From Streptomyces sp. NBC_00464 (GTDB lineage Bacteria > Actinomycetota > Actinomycetes > Streptomycetales > Streptomycetaceae), in NCBI RefSeq assembly GCF_036013915.1, contig NZ_CP107899.1, positions 4,092,001 to 4,156,000 of the forward strand: 64,000 bases of DNA, in the 5' to 3' direction. A model generated the notes under the pieces. The model did not search any database. It saw only the letters and a list, made by a program, of their open reading frames with translations, and was not told where the DNA came from. Of this stretch, positions 42,365 to 51,027 are shown in pieces. Numbering within the stretch: the first letter of the stretch is position 1; every line of letters begins with the position of its first letter. The translations under genes and the position numbers were made by a program.

Positions 42365-43027
42365 GTGGCAGAGGTTCTCGATATCACAGTGGTGGGCCCC
42401 CTGCGCGGCGCTTCGGTGCGACCGCTCAGACGGCCCCGCGCGTCCGGCGGTATGCCGGTGATCGCGCCCATGCCCGCAGCGCGGCCTGCGGGGCTGCCGT
42501 CGCAGCGCGAGGGCGCTGAGGAGGCCGTGGCAGCCGGAACCACCGTCGACCATCTCACCGAGACCTACCGCGCCCACTACCGTTCGCTGCTCGGCCTCGC
42601 CGCCCTGCTGCTGGACGACACGGCCTCCTGTGAGGACGTCGTGCAGGAGGCGTTCATCCGTGTTCATTCGGCGCGCAACCGGGTACGCGAGCCGGAGAAG
42701 ACGCTCGCGTACCTGCGCCAGACCGTCGTCAACCTCTCCCGCTCCGCGCTGCGCCGCCGCATCCTGGGGCTGAAGCTGCTCTCCAAGCCGATGCCGGACA
42801 TGGCGAGCGCGGAGGAGGGGGCGTACGACCAGCTGGAGCGGGACGCGCTGATCAAAGCGATGCGGGGGCTGCAACGACGCCAGCGGGAGGTGCTGGTGCT
42901 GCGCTACTTCGCAGACATGACCGAGGCGCAGGTCGCCGAGACGCTGGGGATATCCCTGGGCTCGGTGAAGGCGTACGGCTCCCGCGGTATCGCGGCGCTG
43001 CGCGTGGTGATGGAGGCGCAGGCATGA
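42365..43027 (+). CDS. RNA polymerase sigma factor, ECF/SigE-like
   Basis: Protein of 220 residues. Region 2 is TYRAHYRSLLGLAALLLDDTASCEDVVQEAFIRVHS with TLAYLRQTVVNLSRSALRRR. Region 4 is LQRRQREVLVLRYFADMTEAQVAETLGISLGSVKAYGSRGIAALR (HTH). The first 55 residues form a Pro/Ala/Arg-rich extension not needed for the fold. GTG at 42365 gives the full frame; an ATG at 42452 is an alternative start, so the N-terminus is uncertain. It overlaps the next gene by 4 bp. Confidence 0.88.
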   Translation: MAEVLDITVVGPLRGASVRPLRRPRASGGMPVIAPMPAARPAGLPSQREGAEEAVAAGTTVDHLTETYRAHYRSLLGLAALLLDDTASCEDVVQEAFIRVHSARNRVREPEKTLAYLRQTVVNLSRSALRRRILGLKLLSKPMPDMASAEEGAYDQLERDALIKAMRGLQRRQREVLVLRYFADMTEAQVAETLGISLGSVKAYGSRGIAALRVVMEAQA

Positions 43028-44283
43028 GCCGGCCCCATGACGACGATCACGAGCACGACAGTGGGAACGGAAACCGGCGTCCACCCGCGCGCGGACATCG
43101 AAATCACCGGACTGGAAACGGAATTGTGAACCTCGGGCCGGAGAACACCCCGCACACGGACCACGACGCAGGGGAGGGCGCGCACCCCGGTGGCGGCGCT
43201 GCCCCCTCCAGCGGGGTTTCCGGCCTCTTCGGTCCCGGGCCCCTCGGTGGTGAAGCTCTCGACGAGGCCGCGCTGCGCCGAATGATGCAGGGCGCCGTGC
43301 GGGACCTCGAACCGAGCGACGGCACCCTCGACCACCTGTTCCGCGCGGTGCCCGCACGGCGTGCGCGCCGTCGGCAGGCACTCGTCGGGGTGGCGGCGGC
43401 CGCGCTGCTCATCGGCACCGCGGTCCCCGCCTTCGTCCATGTCGCCAACTCCGAGGGCTCGACCACCGCCAGCCCCGCCATCGCCGGTCACGGCGAGCAG
43501 GCGCAGGGCGGCAGCGGCGAGGAACCCGGTGCGGTATCCGGCAACGGGGGCGGCACCGGCGGCGAGGGGCACCAGAGCGGTGCTCACGGCGTCCCGGACA
43601 GCACGGCCACTCCGTCGGACAGCAGCGGCCAGGACACGGACGAGAAGGTGGCCGGCGGTGCCTCGGACGGCCCGTCCGCCAGTGTGGAGGCCGCCACCAT
43701 GCCGGCCTGCGCCCCCGACCAGCTCGGAGTCGCCTCCGCGAGCACCGGCACGGCCGGTGCCGACGGCACGGTGTACGGGAGTTTTCGCATCGCCAACGTG
43801 TCCGGCGAGAACTGCTCGGTGAGCAGCAGCGGCACGGTGGGCTTCGCGGCGACGGGTGCGGCCGACCCGACCAAGATCGTGGTCGTCCGGCACATCCAGG
43901 GGGATGCGGCGTCCGGACTGCCCGATCCTGCCCAGGAGGAGGCGACGGTGCTGCTAAAGCCGGCCATGACCTACGAGGTGCAGTTCGCCTGGGTGCCCCA
44001 GGACACCTGTCCGACCACGGGCGGTTCACCCTCCCCGACGCCTACGGACGGTGCGGCCGGCAGTACGGGGGTCGCGGCCGGGTCCACGACGGGCAGCGGA
44101 GCCTCGGACAGCGAGGCGGGTACCGAGACGCAGTTCGGCAGCGAGGAGGGCGACGGCACGGCACCGGGCGCCGTGTCCGTGCAGCACACGCCGGAACCGG
44201 GAGCGCCGGTCGCCGAGACGACGATCGCCAACGCCTGCGCGGGCACGATCTACCGGACGGGTGTGCTCGACCCCACTTCGTAG
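43024..44283 (+). CDS. Single-TM membrane protein coupled to the sigma factor
   Basis: Protein of 419 residues. The cytoplasmic N-terminal part (about 1-118) is His/Gly-rich then helical (EAALRRMMQGAVRDLEPSDGTLDHLFRAVPARRARRRQ). One membrane helix is at about 119-139 (ALVGVAAAALLIGTAVPAFV). A long Gly/Ser/Thr/Glu-rich extracellular stretch and a beta-rich domain follow (CAPDQLGVASASTGTAG...GSFRIANVSGENCSV), reminiscent of DUF4232. The ATGA overlap with the sigma gene and the single-TM layout suggest an anti-sigma or sensor partner. No zinc-binding anti-sigma motif is present, so this is inference. Confidence 0.7.
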   Translation: MSRPHDDDHEHDSGNGNRRPPARGHRNHRTGNGIVNLGPENTPHTDHDAGEGAHPGGGAAPSSGVSGLFGPGPLGGEALDEAALRRMMQGAVRDLEPSDGTLDHLFRAVPARRARRRQALVGVAAAALLIGTAVPAFVHVANSEGSTTASPAIAGHGEQAQGGSGEEPGAVSGNGGGTGGEGHQSGAHGVPDSTATPSDSSGQDTDEKVAGGASDGPSASVEAATMPACAPDQLGVASASTGTAGADGTVYGSFRIANVSGENCSVSSSGTVGFAATGAADPTKIVVVRHIQGDAASGLPDPAQEEATVLLKPAMTYEVQFAWVPQDTCPTTGGSPSPTPTDGAAGSTGVAAGSTTGSGASDSEAGTETQFGSEEGDGTAPGAVSVQHTPEPGAPVAETTIANACAGTIYRTGVLDPTS

Positions 44284-44391
44284 GAATAGGTGGGTGAGGC
44301 GGGGCCCGGCCCGGCGCGGGGGCCCCGATTCCAGGGAGCGCCGACGGGGCGGGCCGTTGGGACCGCCCCGTACTTCTCGGACCGCGGGCGG

Positions 44392-45267
44392 TCAGCCCGC
44401 GCGGGGGGCCTCGGTGTTCTCGGGGATGTCCTCGTCGGCGATCAGGCCGAGCTTCAGGTCCCGGGCGGCTTCGGCCTCGCGGCGGAGCAGCCGGAACCAC
44501 ATGAAGACCACGAACGCGGCGAAGACGAACCACTCACCGGTGTAGCCGAGGTTCTGGAACGCCTTCAGATCGAGCCCGCTGCCCTGGGCCGCGGCGGCCG
44601 GTACGGGACGCAGCTCACCGCTGCCCTTGCCCGGGGTGTCGGTGAGGGCGGCGTCGCCGGTCCCGGACGCGCCGGTCCCGGACGCACCCGTGCGGGCGTC
44701 GGTGTCCTGGAGCGTCACCCAGGCGTCGTAGACGTCGTACGGCACGAGGTTGACCAGGGAAGCGGCGCTGATCATGCCGACCTGGCCGTCGGGGAGTCCG
44801 CCCTTCGCGTCGACCCCGTCGGTGCCCGTGTTCTCCGAGGCCTGGAGGTCGCCGGTCACGGTGACCCGGCCGGTCGGCGCGGCCGGCACCTGGGTGTGTC
44901 CGGCCTTCCCGGGCAGCCAGCCGCGCACCACCGGCAGGGCCTTGCCGCTGTCGGTGCGCAGCATGTCCAGCACGTAGAAGCCGCTGCGGTCGTCCAGCTT
45001 CCGGCCGGGCACCAGGAACTGATCGGCGTACCGGCCGCTCGCGGTGGCGGGGCGGCCGGAGGTCACCGTGTCGACGGGCAGCAGCTCGTCGAGCGGCTCG
45101 GCGGCCATCGTGCCCGGCGCGGGCTGCTTCTCGGCGGCCTCGTGCGTCTGCACGCGGTCCTCGAAGCGGCCGAGCTGCCAGGTGCCCATGAACACGCAGA
45201 ACGGGATGGCCAGCACGACGAAGAGGTTGATCCCCCACCATCGCGGGGTCAGCAGGAACCGGTACAC
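44392..45267 (-). CDS. SURF1-family protein
   Basis: Membrane protein of 291 residues. It has the SURF1 layout: an N-terminal helix (WWGINLFVVLAIPFCVFMGTWQLGRFEDR) with the GxWQxxR motif, a central extracytoplasmic domain (YADQFLVPGRKLDDRSGFYVLDMLRT, ALPVVRGWLPG) and a C-terminal helix (NLGYTGEWFVFAAFVVFMWFRLLRRE). SURF1 proteins help assemble heme-copper cytochrome c oxidase. The middle contains a repeated TGASGTGASGTG insert. It starts with GTG at 45267. Confidence 0.9.
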   Translation of the reverse strand: MYRFLLTPRWWGINLFVVLAIPFCVFMGTWQLGRFEDRVQTHEAAEKQPAPGTMAAEPLDELLPVDTVTSGRPATASGRYADQFLVPGRKLDDRSGFYVLDMLRTDSGKALPVVRGWLPGKAGHTQVPAAPTGRVTVTGDLQASENTGTDGVDAKGGLPDGQVGMISAASLVNLVPYDVYDAWVTLQDTDARTGASGTGASGTGDAALTDTPGKGSGELRPVPAAAAQGSGLDLKAFQNLGYTGEWFVFAAFVVFMWFRLLRREAEAARDLKLGLIADEDIPENTEAPRAG

Positions 45268-45361
45268 CCCTCCACGGTACGGTCCCCGCTCCGGCCCGAC
45301 GGAGCGGGGGCACCCGGGAAGCCCCTCTTTATCCGGCCCCTACGAGCCGTGCGCGCCGCGC

Positions 45362-47200
45362 CTACGCGCCGCCCCACGCGTCTCCCAAGTGGCGGCGCGC
45401 GAAGTCGAGCTCCAGACGGACCTGCTTGATCCGCTCCTCCACGACGAGCGAGCCGTGGCCCGCGTCGTACCGGTAGACCTCGTGCACGGCGTCGCGGCCC
45501 TTCAGCCGGTCGACGTAGTTCTCCACCTGGCGGATCGGGCAGCGCGGGTCGTTGACGCCCGCCGAGATGTAGACGGGCGCCCGCACGGCGTCGACGTACG
45601 TCAGGGGCGACGAGGCCTCGAACCGCTCGGGCACCTCTTCCGGACTCCCGCCCAGCAGGGTGCGGTCCATCGCCTTGAGGGCCTCCATCTCGTCGTGGTA
45701 CGCCGTGACGTAGTCCGCGACCGGGACCGCGGCCAGGCCCATGGCCCAGTCGCCGGGCTGTGTGCCGAGGCCGAGCAGCGTCAGATAACCGCCCCAGGAG
45801 CCGCCGGCCAGGACCAGCTTCGCGGGGTCCGCGAGGCCGGACTTCACCGCCCATTCCCGCACCGCCGCGATGTCCTCCAGCTCGATCAGGCCGACCCGGT
45901 GCTTGAGCGCGTCCGTCCACGCCCGTCCGTAGCCCGTCGAGCCGCGGTAGTTGACCCGCACGACCGCATAGCCGTGGTCCACCCAGGCGGCGGGCCCGGC
46001 CGCGAAGGCATCGCTGTCGTGCCAGGTCGGTCCGCCGTGGATCTCGAACACGGTCGGGAACGGGCCCTCGGCCGGAGCGGCCGGGCGCTGGACGAGCGCA
46101 TGGATGCGGCCCCCGGGCCCGTCCACCCACACGTCCTCGACCGGCACGGACACCGGGGCCTTCGCGCCGGGCGGATCGAGCACCACCGCACCGGTCGTGG
46201 AGCGCACGACGGGCGGCTCGGCGGCCGACGACCAGAGGTATTCCACCGTGCCGTCCGGCCGGGCCGTGGCACCCGAGACCGAACCGGCGGGCGTCTCCAC
46301 CCGCACCAGGGCACCGCCGGCCGCGGCCGGCTCGTACCGCCAGAGCTCGCTGCGGGCCTCGAAGCCGTGCTCGACCAGCAGCGCGGAGCCGTCCGGATAC
46401 CACTCGGCGCCGACATCGCCGGGCAGGTCGATGGCGAGGTCCGTCTGGGTGCCCGCCACCGGGTCCCAGATCATCGGCTCCCAGCGGCCGCGCCGCTGGT
46501 GCCCGACCAGCAGCCGGGTGTCACCGGCGACCGGTGCGAAGCCGAGGACCGCGAGGCCGAGCTCCTTCGTACCCCCCTCGGTGTCGTCCAGCTCCGCGAC
46601 CGTGGTCCCGTCGGGGCGCACCACGCGCAGCGCGGAGTGCATCGCGTCGCCGTGCTCGGTGTGCTCCAGCGCGATCAGTGAGCCGTCGCGCGACAGGTCG
46701 CCGACCCCCGCCGACTCACGGTGGCGGTAGATCTCCACGGGCGCTGCCCCGGGCCGTACGACATGGACCGTCGTGCCGTCCTCGTCCGTCGAACGGCCGA
46801 TCACCGCTGTCCCGTCCCGTCCGATCGCGAGCCCGGCCGGGTAGGAGGGATCGAGACCGGGAGCCGCGGGTTCGTCCCCCGCCGCCTCGTCGCCGGCGCG
46901 GAACGGCTGGCGCATCCACACCCCGAACTCGTCCCCGTCGGTGTCGCTGAACCACCACACCGCCTCGCCGTCCGGTGTCAGCACGCCGTCCGTCGTCCCG
47001 TTCGGCCGGTCCGTCACCTGGCGCTGCTCGCCCGTCGACCGGTCCCATGCGTAGAGCTCGTACGTCCCCGTCGCATTGGAGACGAACAGCGCGCGGTCCG
47101 GCGCATCCTCCGCCCAGTCGGGCAGCGACACCCGGGGGGCCCGGAAGCGCTGCTCCCACGCCGGAATGGAATCGCTCGTCGAACCAGTGGTCTCAGTCAT
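45362..47200 (-). CDS. Prolyl oligopeptidase family (S9) peptidase
   Basis: Serine peptidase of 612 residues. The N-terminal 370 residues form a beta-propeller (WDRSTGEQRQVTDRP and similar WDP units). The C-terminal alpha/beta hydrolase domain has FEIHGGPTWHD (oxyanion), the catalytic Ser in GGSWGGYLTL, Asp in GVNDPRCP and His in DAGHGSLV. The family trims oligopeptides, acting as prolyl- or acylaminoacyl-peptidases. No signal peptide is seen, so it is cytosolic. ATG at 47200 is used; the in-frame extension to 47338 runs over the divergent methyltransferase start. Confidence 0.93.
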   Translation of the reverse strand: MTETTGSTSDSIPAWEQRFRAPRVSLPDWAEDAPDRALFVSNATGTYELYAWDRSTGEQRQVTDRPNGTTDGVLTPDGEAVWWFSDTDGDEFGVWMRQPFRAGDEAAGDEPAAPGLDPSYPAGLAIGRDGTAVIGRSTDEDGTTVHVVRPGAAPVEIYRHRESAGVGDLSRDGSLIALEHTEHGDAMHSALRVVRPDGTTVAELDDTEGGTKELGLAVLGFAPVAGDTRLLVGHQRRGRWEPMIWDPVAGTQTDLAIDLPGDVGAEWYPDGSALLVEHGFEARSELWRYEPAAAGGALVRVETPAGSVSGATARPDGTVEYLWSSAAEPPVVRSTTGAVVLDPPGAKAPVSVPVEDVWVDGPGGRIHALVQRPAAPAEGPFPTVFEIHGGPTWHDSDAFAAGPAAWVDHGYAVVRVNYRGSTGYGRAWTDALKHRVGLIELEDIAAVREWAVKSGLADPAKLVLAGGSWGGYLTLLGLGTQPGDWAMGLAAVPVADYVTAYHDEMEALKAMDRTLLGGSPEEVPERFEASSPLTYVDAVRAPVYISAGVNDPRCPIRQVENYVDRLKGRDAVHEVYRYDAGHGSLVVEERIKQVRLELDFARRHLGDAWGGA

Positions 47201-47270
47201 GCCTCCATTCTGCGCCGGACGGCCGACAATCCGTTCGCGTCGTCCGCAGCCTGTGGATAACCTCGCCGGC

Positions 47271-48119
47271 ATGCCTGTTCCGATACCTGCCGACTGGCGC
47301 GAGGCCAACCGCGCGATGTGGGATGAGCGTGTGCCCATCCACGCCGACAGCGACTTCTACGACCTCGACTCCTTCCGCGCGGGCAAGGACGCCCTGCGGG
47401 ACTTCGAGCTGGCGGAGGTCGGGGACGTGACCGGCCGGACGCTGCTGCACCTGCAGTGCCACATCGGGGTCGACACCCTTTCCTGGGCCCGGCACGGCGC
47501 CGCGCAGGTCGTCGGCCTCGACTTCTCCGAACCGGCCGTCGAGACCGCCCGTGGGCTCGCCCGTGAGCTGGGCCTGGGCCCGGACCGGGCGGCGTTCGTC
47601 GCCGCTGACGTCCACGACGCGGCCGAGGCGGTGCCGGACTCCTCGTACGACATCGTCTACACGGGCATCGGTGCGCTGAACTGGCTGCCCGACATCGACC
47701 GCTGGGCCGAGACGGCGGCCTCGCTCGTCGCGCCCGGCGGGTTCCTCTACCTGGCGGAGTTCCATCCGCTCACCGACTGCCTCGACGACGAGACCGGTTC
47801 GACCGTCGTGCACGACTACTTCAGCCGCGACGCGTGGGTGGACGAGACGCCGGGCACGTACGCGGACTTCGACGCGCCGACTGTCCACAACCGCAGCGTC
47901 GAGTGGCAGCACCCGGTGGGGAGTGTGGTCTCCGCGCTGGCCGCGGCCGGTCTGCGGATCGAGTTCCTGCATGAGCACGACGCCTCGCTCTTCGCCCGCT
48001 TCCCGGTGCTGGAGCGCCGTTCGGACGGCTTCTACCGCTTCCCGGCGGAGCGGCCGCGGATTCCGCTGATGTACTCGATCAAGGCGACCCGGCCGGAGGA
48101 GCCGGGCAGGGGCCGGTAG
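47271..48119 (+). CDS. SAM-dependent methyltransferase (class I)
   Basis: Protein of 282 residues. It starts PIPADWREANRAMWDERVPIHADSDFYDLDSFRAG, an N-terminal cap common in actinobacterial members. The SAM motif I is GRTLLHLQCHIGVDTLSWARHGA, with the acidic ribose ligand in VVGLDFSEPAVETAR, and motif IV is YDIVYTGIGALNWLPDIDRW. The substrate is unknown. The start ATG is 71 bp from the divergent peptidase gene, so a shared control region is likely. Confidence 0.9.
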   Translation: MPVPIPADWREANRAMWDERVPIHADSDFYDLDSFRAGKDALRDFELAEVGDVTGRTLLHLQCHIGVDTLSWARHGAAQVVGLDFSEPAVETARGLARELGLGPDRAAFVAADVHDAAEAVPDSSYDIVYTGIGALNWLPDIDRWAETAASLVAPGGFLYLAEFHPLTDCLDDETGSTVVHDYFSRDAWVDETPGTYADFDAPTVHNRSVEWQHPVGSVVSALAAAGLRIEFLHEHDASLFARFPVLERRSDGFYRFPAERPRIPLMYSIKATRPEEPGRGR

Positions 48120-48194
48120 CGCGGCGGAGCGGCCGGCGGGGGCCGTTCACCTGGGGCGGGACCGATTGTCAGTGCCGGGGTCCAGACTCGAACC

Positions 48195-48596
48195 ATGACC
48201 ACGACTGCTGATTCGAATGCTGATCTGCGTGCCACGGTCGAGAGTTACTGGACCGCGGCCGACCTCCGTGACTGGGACACCTTCGCGGCGACGCTCGCCG
48301 ACGAGGTGGTGTACGACCTGCCGCAGACCCGCGAGCGCATTCGCGGCAAGGAGCGGTATCTGGTCTTCAACCGGGAGTACCCGGGGGACTGGCGGGTGCG
48401 CGTCGAGCGGATCGTGGCCGACCGGGCCGGGCGGCAGGCCGCCGTCCGGACGCTGTTCACGGACGGCGGGCAGGAGTCGTATGCCGTTCACTTCTTCACG
48501 TTCGACGCGCAGGGGCTGATCAGCGAGATCACCGACTTCTGGCCCGAACCGTACGAGCCCCCGGCAGGCCGGGAGCATCTCGTCGAGCGGTACTGA
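48195..48596 (+). CDS. SnoaL-like/NTF2-fold protein
   Basis: Small protein of 133 residues. It has the NTF2-like start LRATVESYWTAADLRDWDTFAATLADEVVYDLPQTRERIRGKERYLVFN and the strands WRVRVERIVADRAGRQAAVRTLFTDG, AVHFFTFDAQGLISEITDFW. The fold serves as binding cavity, isomerase or subunit; its role here is unknown. Its stop codon is the first base set of a 15-bp tandem repeat. Confidence 0.85.
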   Translation: MTTTADSNADLRATVESYWTAADLRDWDTFAATLADEVVYDLPQTRERIRGKERYLVFNREYPGDWRVRVERIVADRAGRQAAVRTLFTDGGQESYAVHFFTFDAQGLISEITDFWPEPYEPPAGREHLVERY

Positions 48597-48699
48597 GCCG
48601 TGCGGTGCTGAGCCGTGCGGTGCTGAGCCGGGCGGTGCTGAGCCGTGCGGTGCTGAGCCGGGCGGTGCTGAGCCGGGCGGTGCTGAGCCGTGCGGCAGA
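48595..48699. repeat. Seven 15-bp tandem units beginning in a stop codon
   Basis: Unit GAGCCGTGCGGTGCT (or GAGCCGGGCGGTGCT) repeats at 48595, 48610, 48625, 48640, 48655 and 48670, with a seventh, diverged, copy from 48685. The array begins on the second base of the TGA stop of the NTF2-like gene. Units differ only at T/G in position 7. Confidence 0.95.
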
Positions 48700-48727
48700 C
48701 GGTCGACGCCCGTACCTGAGCAGCACG

Positions 48728-48776
48728 GCGGCGCGGCACCGCTTCGGAGCCGGGAACTCCGGAGCGATGCCGCGCC
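48728..48776. terminator. Terminator between convergent NTF2-like and SGNH genes
   Basis: 21-bp arms (48728-48748, 48756-48776) with one mismatch and one wobble, loop of 7 nt. Confidence 0.8.
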
Positions 48777-48794
48777 GTTGCCTGCGTTCAGGCC

Positions 48795-49589
48795 CTACGC
48801 GACCGAGCGGAAGGCGGGCAGATAGCCGCCCGACTGCCCCGCGGCCTTGGGGTGGTACGAGTTGTACACCGGGATCGAGACGCTGTGGAGCCATGCGTCA
48901 CCGGAGCACAGCTCGTGCCCGGTGAACTCGTCGACGACGCTGGAGAAGGTGAATCCGGCATTCGCCGCCTGCTTGGCGATGACGCCGTTCAGCACGTCGG
49001 ACGCGTTGTTGATGGCGGTGCGTTCCTTCTCCGAGAGACCGGCGATGCAGCTGCCGCCGATCTTGTAGAAGCGCGGGTAGCCCAGCACCACGACATGTGC
49101 CTGCGGGGCCTTGGAGTGGATCGAGGTGTAGAGCGAACCCAGCCGGGACGGCAGCGTGTTGTTCATCTGCCCGACGGCCGCGTTCACGCCGGCGAGGCAG
49201 GCGGCCTCGCCGGACAGCACGCAGTCCTGCATGACGTCGGCGAACCCGACGTCGTTGCCGCCCGCGGTGACACTGACCAGCGAGGTCGACGAGCTCAGCG
49301 AGCCGAGCTGGCCGCTCGCCACGGAGCTCGTGGTGGCACCGGAACAGGCGACAAAGGCGAACGAGGAAGGGGAGTTCGCCGCCGCCCAGAGGTAGGGGTA
49401 GGCATTGGTGCTGCGGCGGCAGTCACCGCTGTCGGACAGATAGCTCCCGGCTCCGACACCGGACGAGTACGAGTCGCCCAGGGCGACATACCCGCCGGCG
49501 GCGGCCGAGGCCGGCTGGGCCATGCCGAGGGCAGCCGCGGCGGCGAGGAGCAGAGTGGATGCGGACGCCCAGAATCTCCGTACTGACAT
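48795..49589 (-). CDS. Secreted SGNH/GDSL esterase
   Basis: Extracellular lipase/esterase of 264 residues. Signal peptide is about 1-32 (SVRRFWASASTLLLAAAAALGMAQPASA). Block I is YVALGDSYSSGVGAG (catalytic Ser), block III SVTAGGNDVGFADV (oxyanion Asn), and the catalytic His is in YNSYHPKAAGQ. Paired cysteines suggest disulfides, as in the Streptomyces extracellular lipases of this type. ATG at 49589 begins the signal peptide. Confidence 0.94.
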   Translation of the reverse strand: MSVRRFWASASTLLLAAAAALGMAQPASAAAGGYVALGDSYSSGVGAGSYLSDSGDCRRSTNAYPYLWAAANSPSSFAFVACSGATTSSVASGQLGSLSSSTSLVSVTAGGNDVGFADVMQDCVLSGEAACLAGVNAAVGQMNNTLPSRLGSLYTSIHSKAPQAHVVVLGYPRFYKIGGSCIAGLSEKERTAINNASDVLNGVIAKQAANAGFTFSSVVDEFTGHELCSGDAWLHSVSIPVYNSYHPKAAGQSGGYLPAFRSVA

Positions 49590-49839
49590 AGCTGTCGGCC
49601 CTCCGAAGTGTGGGGGGTGGGTGGGGGGTTGATGAGGCGTCACCTGTTGTAGCAGCTTCCGGTACCCGCCGGTAATGGTTGCGCGGGAACGTGCCGGAAA
49701 TGCCCGAATGATCGTTCGGTAGCCGTAGCTCCGCGCGTAGATAAACCTGGAACTCGCCCTGAAACAAAGGTTTTACGACCACCTGCTCATCGCTTCACAG
49801 GTAATGGCACGAGAGCATTACAGAGCAGACGCCCCCGCC

Positions 49840-49881
49840 GAAGGCCGAAAGCCGAAAGCCGAAAGCCGAAAGCCGAGAGCC
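49840..49881. repeat. Six tandem GAAAGCC heptamers after cbiD
   Basis: GAAGGCC, then four GAAAGCC, then GAGAGCC, without gaps, 19 bp past the cbiD stop. The rest of the 311-bp gap from 49590 to 49900 is relatively AT-rich near 49620-49830 and carries the presumed promoter of the SGNH gene; I see no gene there. Confidence 0.9.
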
Positions 49882-49900
49882 GAACACAGGGCGCGGGACC

Positions 49901-51016
49901 TCAGCGCACGCTGCTGCGCCCGACCACCACGCCGGCCCGGTCGATGCAGATGACGTCGACGGCGACCGGCGCGCCCCGCAGGACCGACAGCGCCTCGTCC
50001 CGTGCCGCCGAGGCCACCAGGTCCCCGAGCGGGACCCCGCGCGCCAGGCAGGAGCGGAGAGCCGCGAGTCCCGTGTTCGACGCGGCCACCTCGGCGGCCA
50101 GATCCTCGTCGGCCCCGCCCCGCCGGGCCAGGTCGGCCAGGAACGACGTGTCGACCTGGGAACGCCCCGAGTGCAGGTCGAGATGGCCGGCGGCGAGCTT
50201 CGACAGCTTGGCGAACCCCCCGCAGACGGTGAGCCGTTCCACCGGATGGCGGCGTACGTACTTGAGCACCGCGCCCGCGAAGTCCCCCATGTCCAGCAGG
50301 GCGATCTCCGGCAGCCCGTACTCGGCCACCACGGTCTTCTCCGAGGTGGAACCGGTGCAGCCCGCCACATGGGTCTGCCCGTCGGCCAGCGCCACGTCCA
50401 CACCGCGGCGGATCGAATCGATCCACGCCGAGCAGGAGTACGGCACGACCACACCGGTCGTGCCGAGGATGGACAGGCCGCCCAGGATGCCCAGACGCGG
50501 ATTCCAGGTGGAGCGGGCGATCTCCTCGCCGTCGTCCACGGAGAGCGTGATCTCCACATCCCCCGCGCCCCCGTGCGCCGTTGCGACCCTGCCGATGTGC
50601 TCCCGCATCATCCGGCGGGGCACCGGGTTGACGGCGGGCTCGCCGACGTCGAGCGGCAAGCCGGGCAGCGTGACCGTGCCCACCCCCGGTCCGGCCCTGA
50701 ACACCACGCCCGAGCCGGGCGGCAGCACCCGCACGGTGGCCCGTACGAGAGCCCCGTGCGTGACGTCGGGATCGTCCCCCGCGTCCTTGACGATGCCGGC
50801 CGTGGCCCGCCCGTCGTGCAGTTCCTCCACCGCGAGCGCGAAGGCGGGGGTCTGGCCGCCGGGCAGGGTGATGGTCACCGGGTCGGGGAAGTCGCCGGTC
50901 AGCAGGGCCGTGTACGCGGCCGTGGTGGCGGCGGTCGCGCAGGCGCCGGTGGTCCAGCCGGGCCGCAGACCGGTGTGCTTGAGTTGGGCGCCGCGTCCGC
51001 CCGCCGCCTCACCCAT
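49901..51016 (-). CDS. cbiD: Cobalt-precorrin-5B C1-methyltransferase
   Basis: Cobalamin biosynthesis enzyme of 371 residues that methylates C-1 of the corrin ring. The N-terminus LRPGWTTGACATAATTAAYTALLTG and GRVATAHGGAGDVEITLSVDDGEEIARSTWNPRLGILGGLSILGTTGVVVPYSCSAW-type core are CbiD hallmarks (quoted here in part: GILGGLSILGTTG, YSCSAW, GCTGSTSEKTV). Its presence implies the cobalt-early route. ATG at 51016 lies only 11 bp from the divergent cobK start. Confidence 0.93.
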   Translation of the reverse strand: MGEAAGGRGAQLKHTGLRPGWTTGACATAATTAAYTALLTGDFPDPVTITLPGGQTPAFALAVEELHDGRATAGIVKDAGDDPDVTHGALVRATVRVLPPGSGVVFRAGPGVGTVTLPGLPLDVGEPAVNPVPRRMMREHIGRVATAHGGAGDVEITLSVDDGEEIARSTWNPRLGILGGLSILGTTGVVVPYSCSAWIDSIRRGVDVALADGQTHVAGCTGSTSEKTVVAEYGLPEIALLDMGDFAGAVLKYVRRHPVERLTVCGGFAKLSKLAAGHLDLHSGRSQVDTSFLADLARRGGADEDLAAEVAASNTGLAALRSCLARGVPLGDLVASAARDEALSVLRGAPVAVDVICIDRAGVVVGRSSVR

Positions 51017-51027
51017 GGAGGGATCCG

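Noticed and set aside
48605..48925. Frame encoding repeated LSRAV units
   Set aside because: It is only the translated 15-bp repeat followed by antisense of the SGNH gene; no ribosome site.
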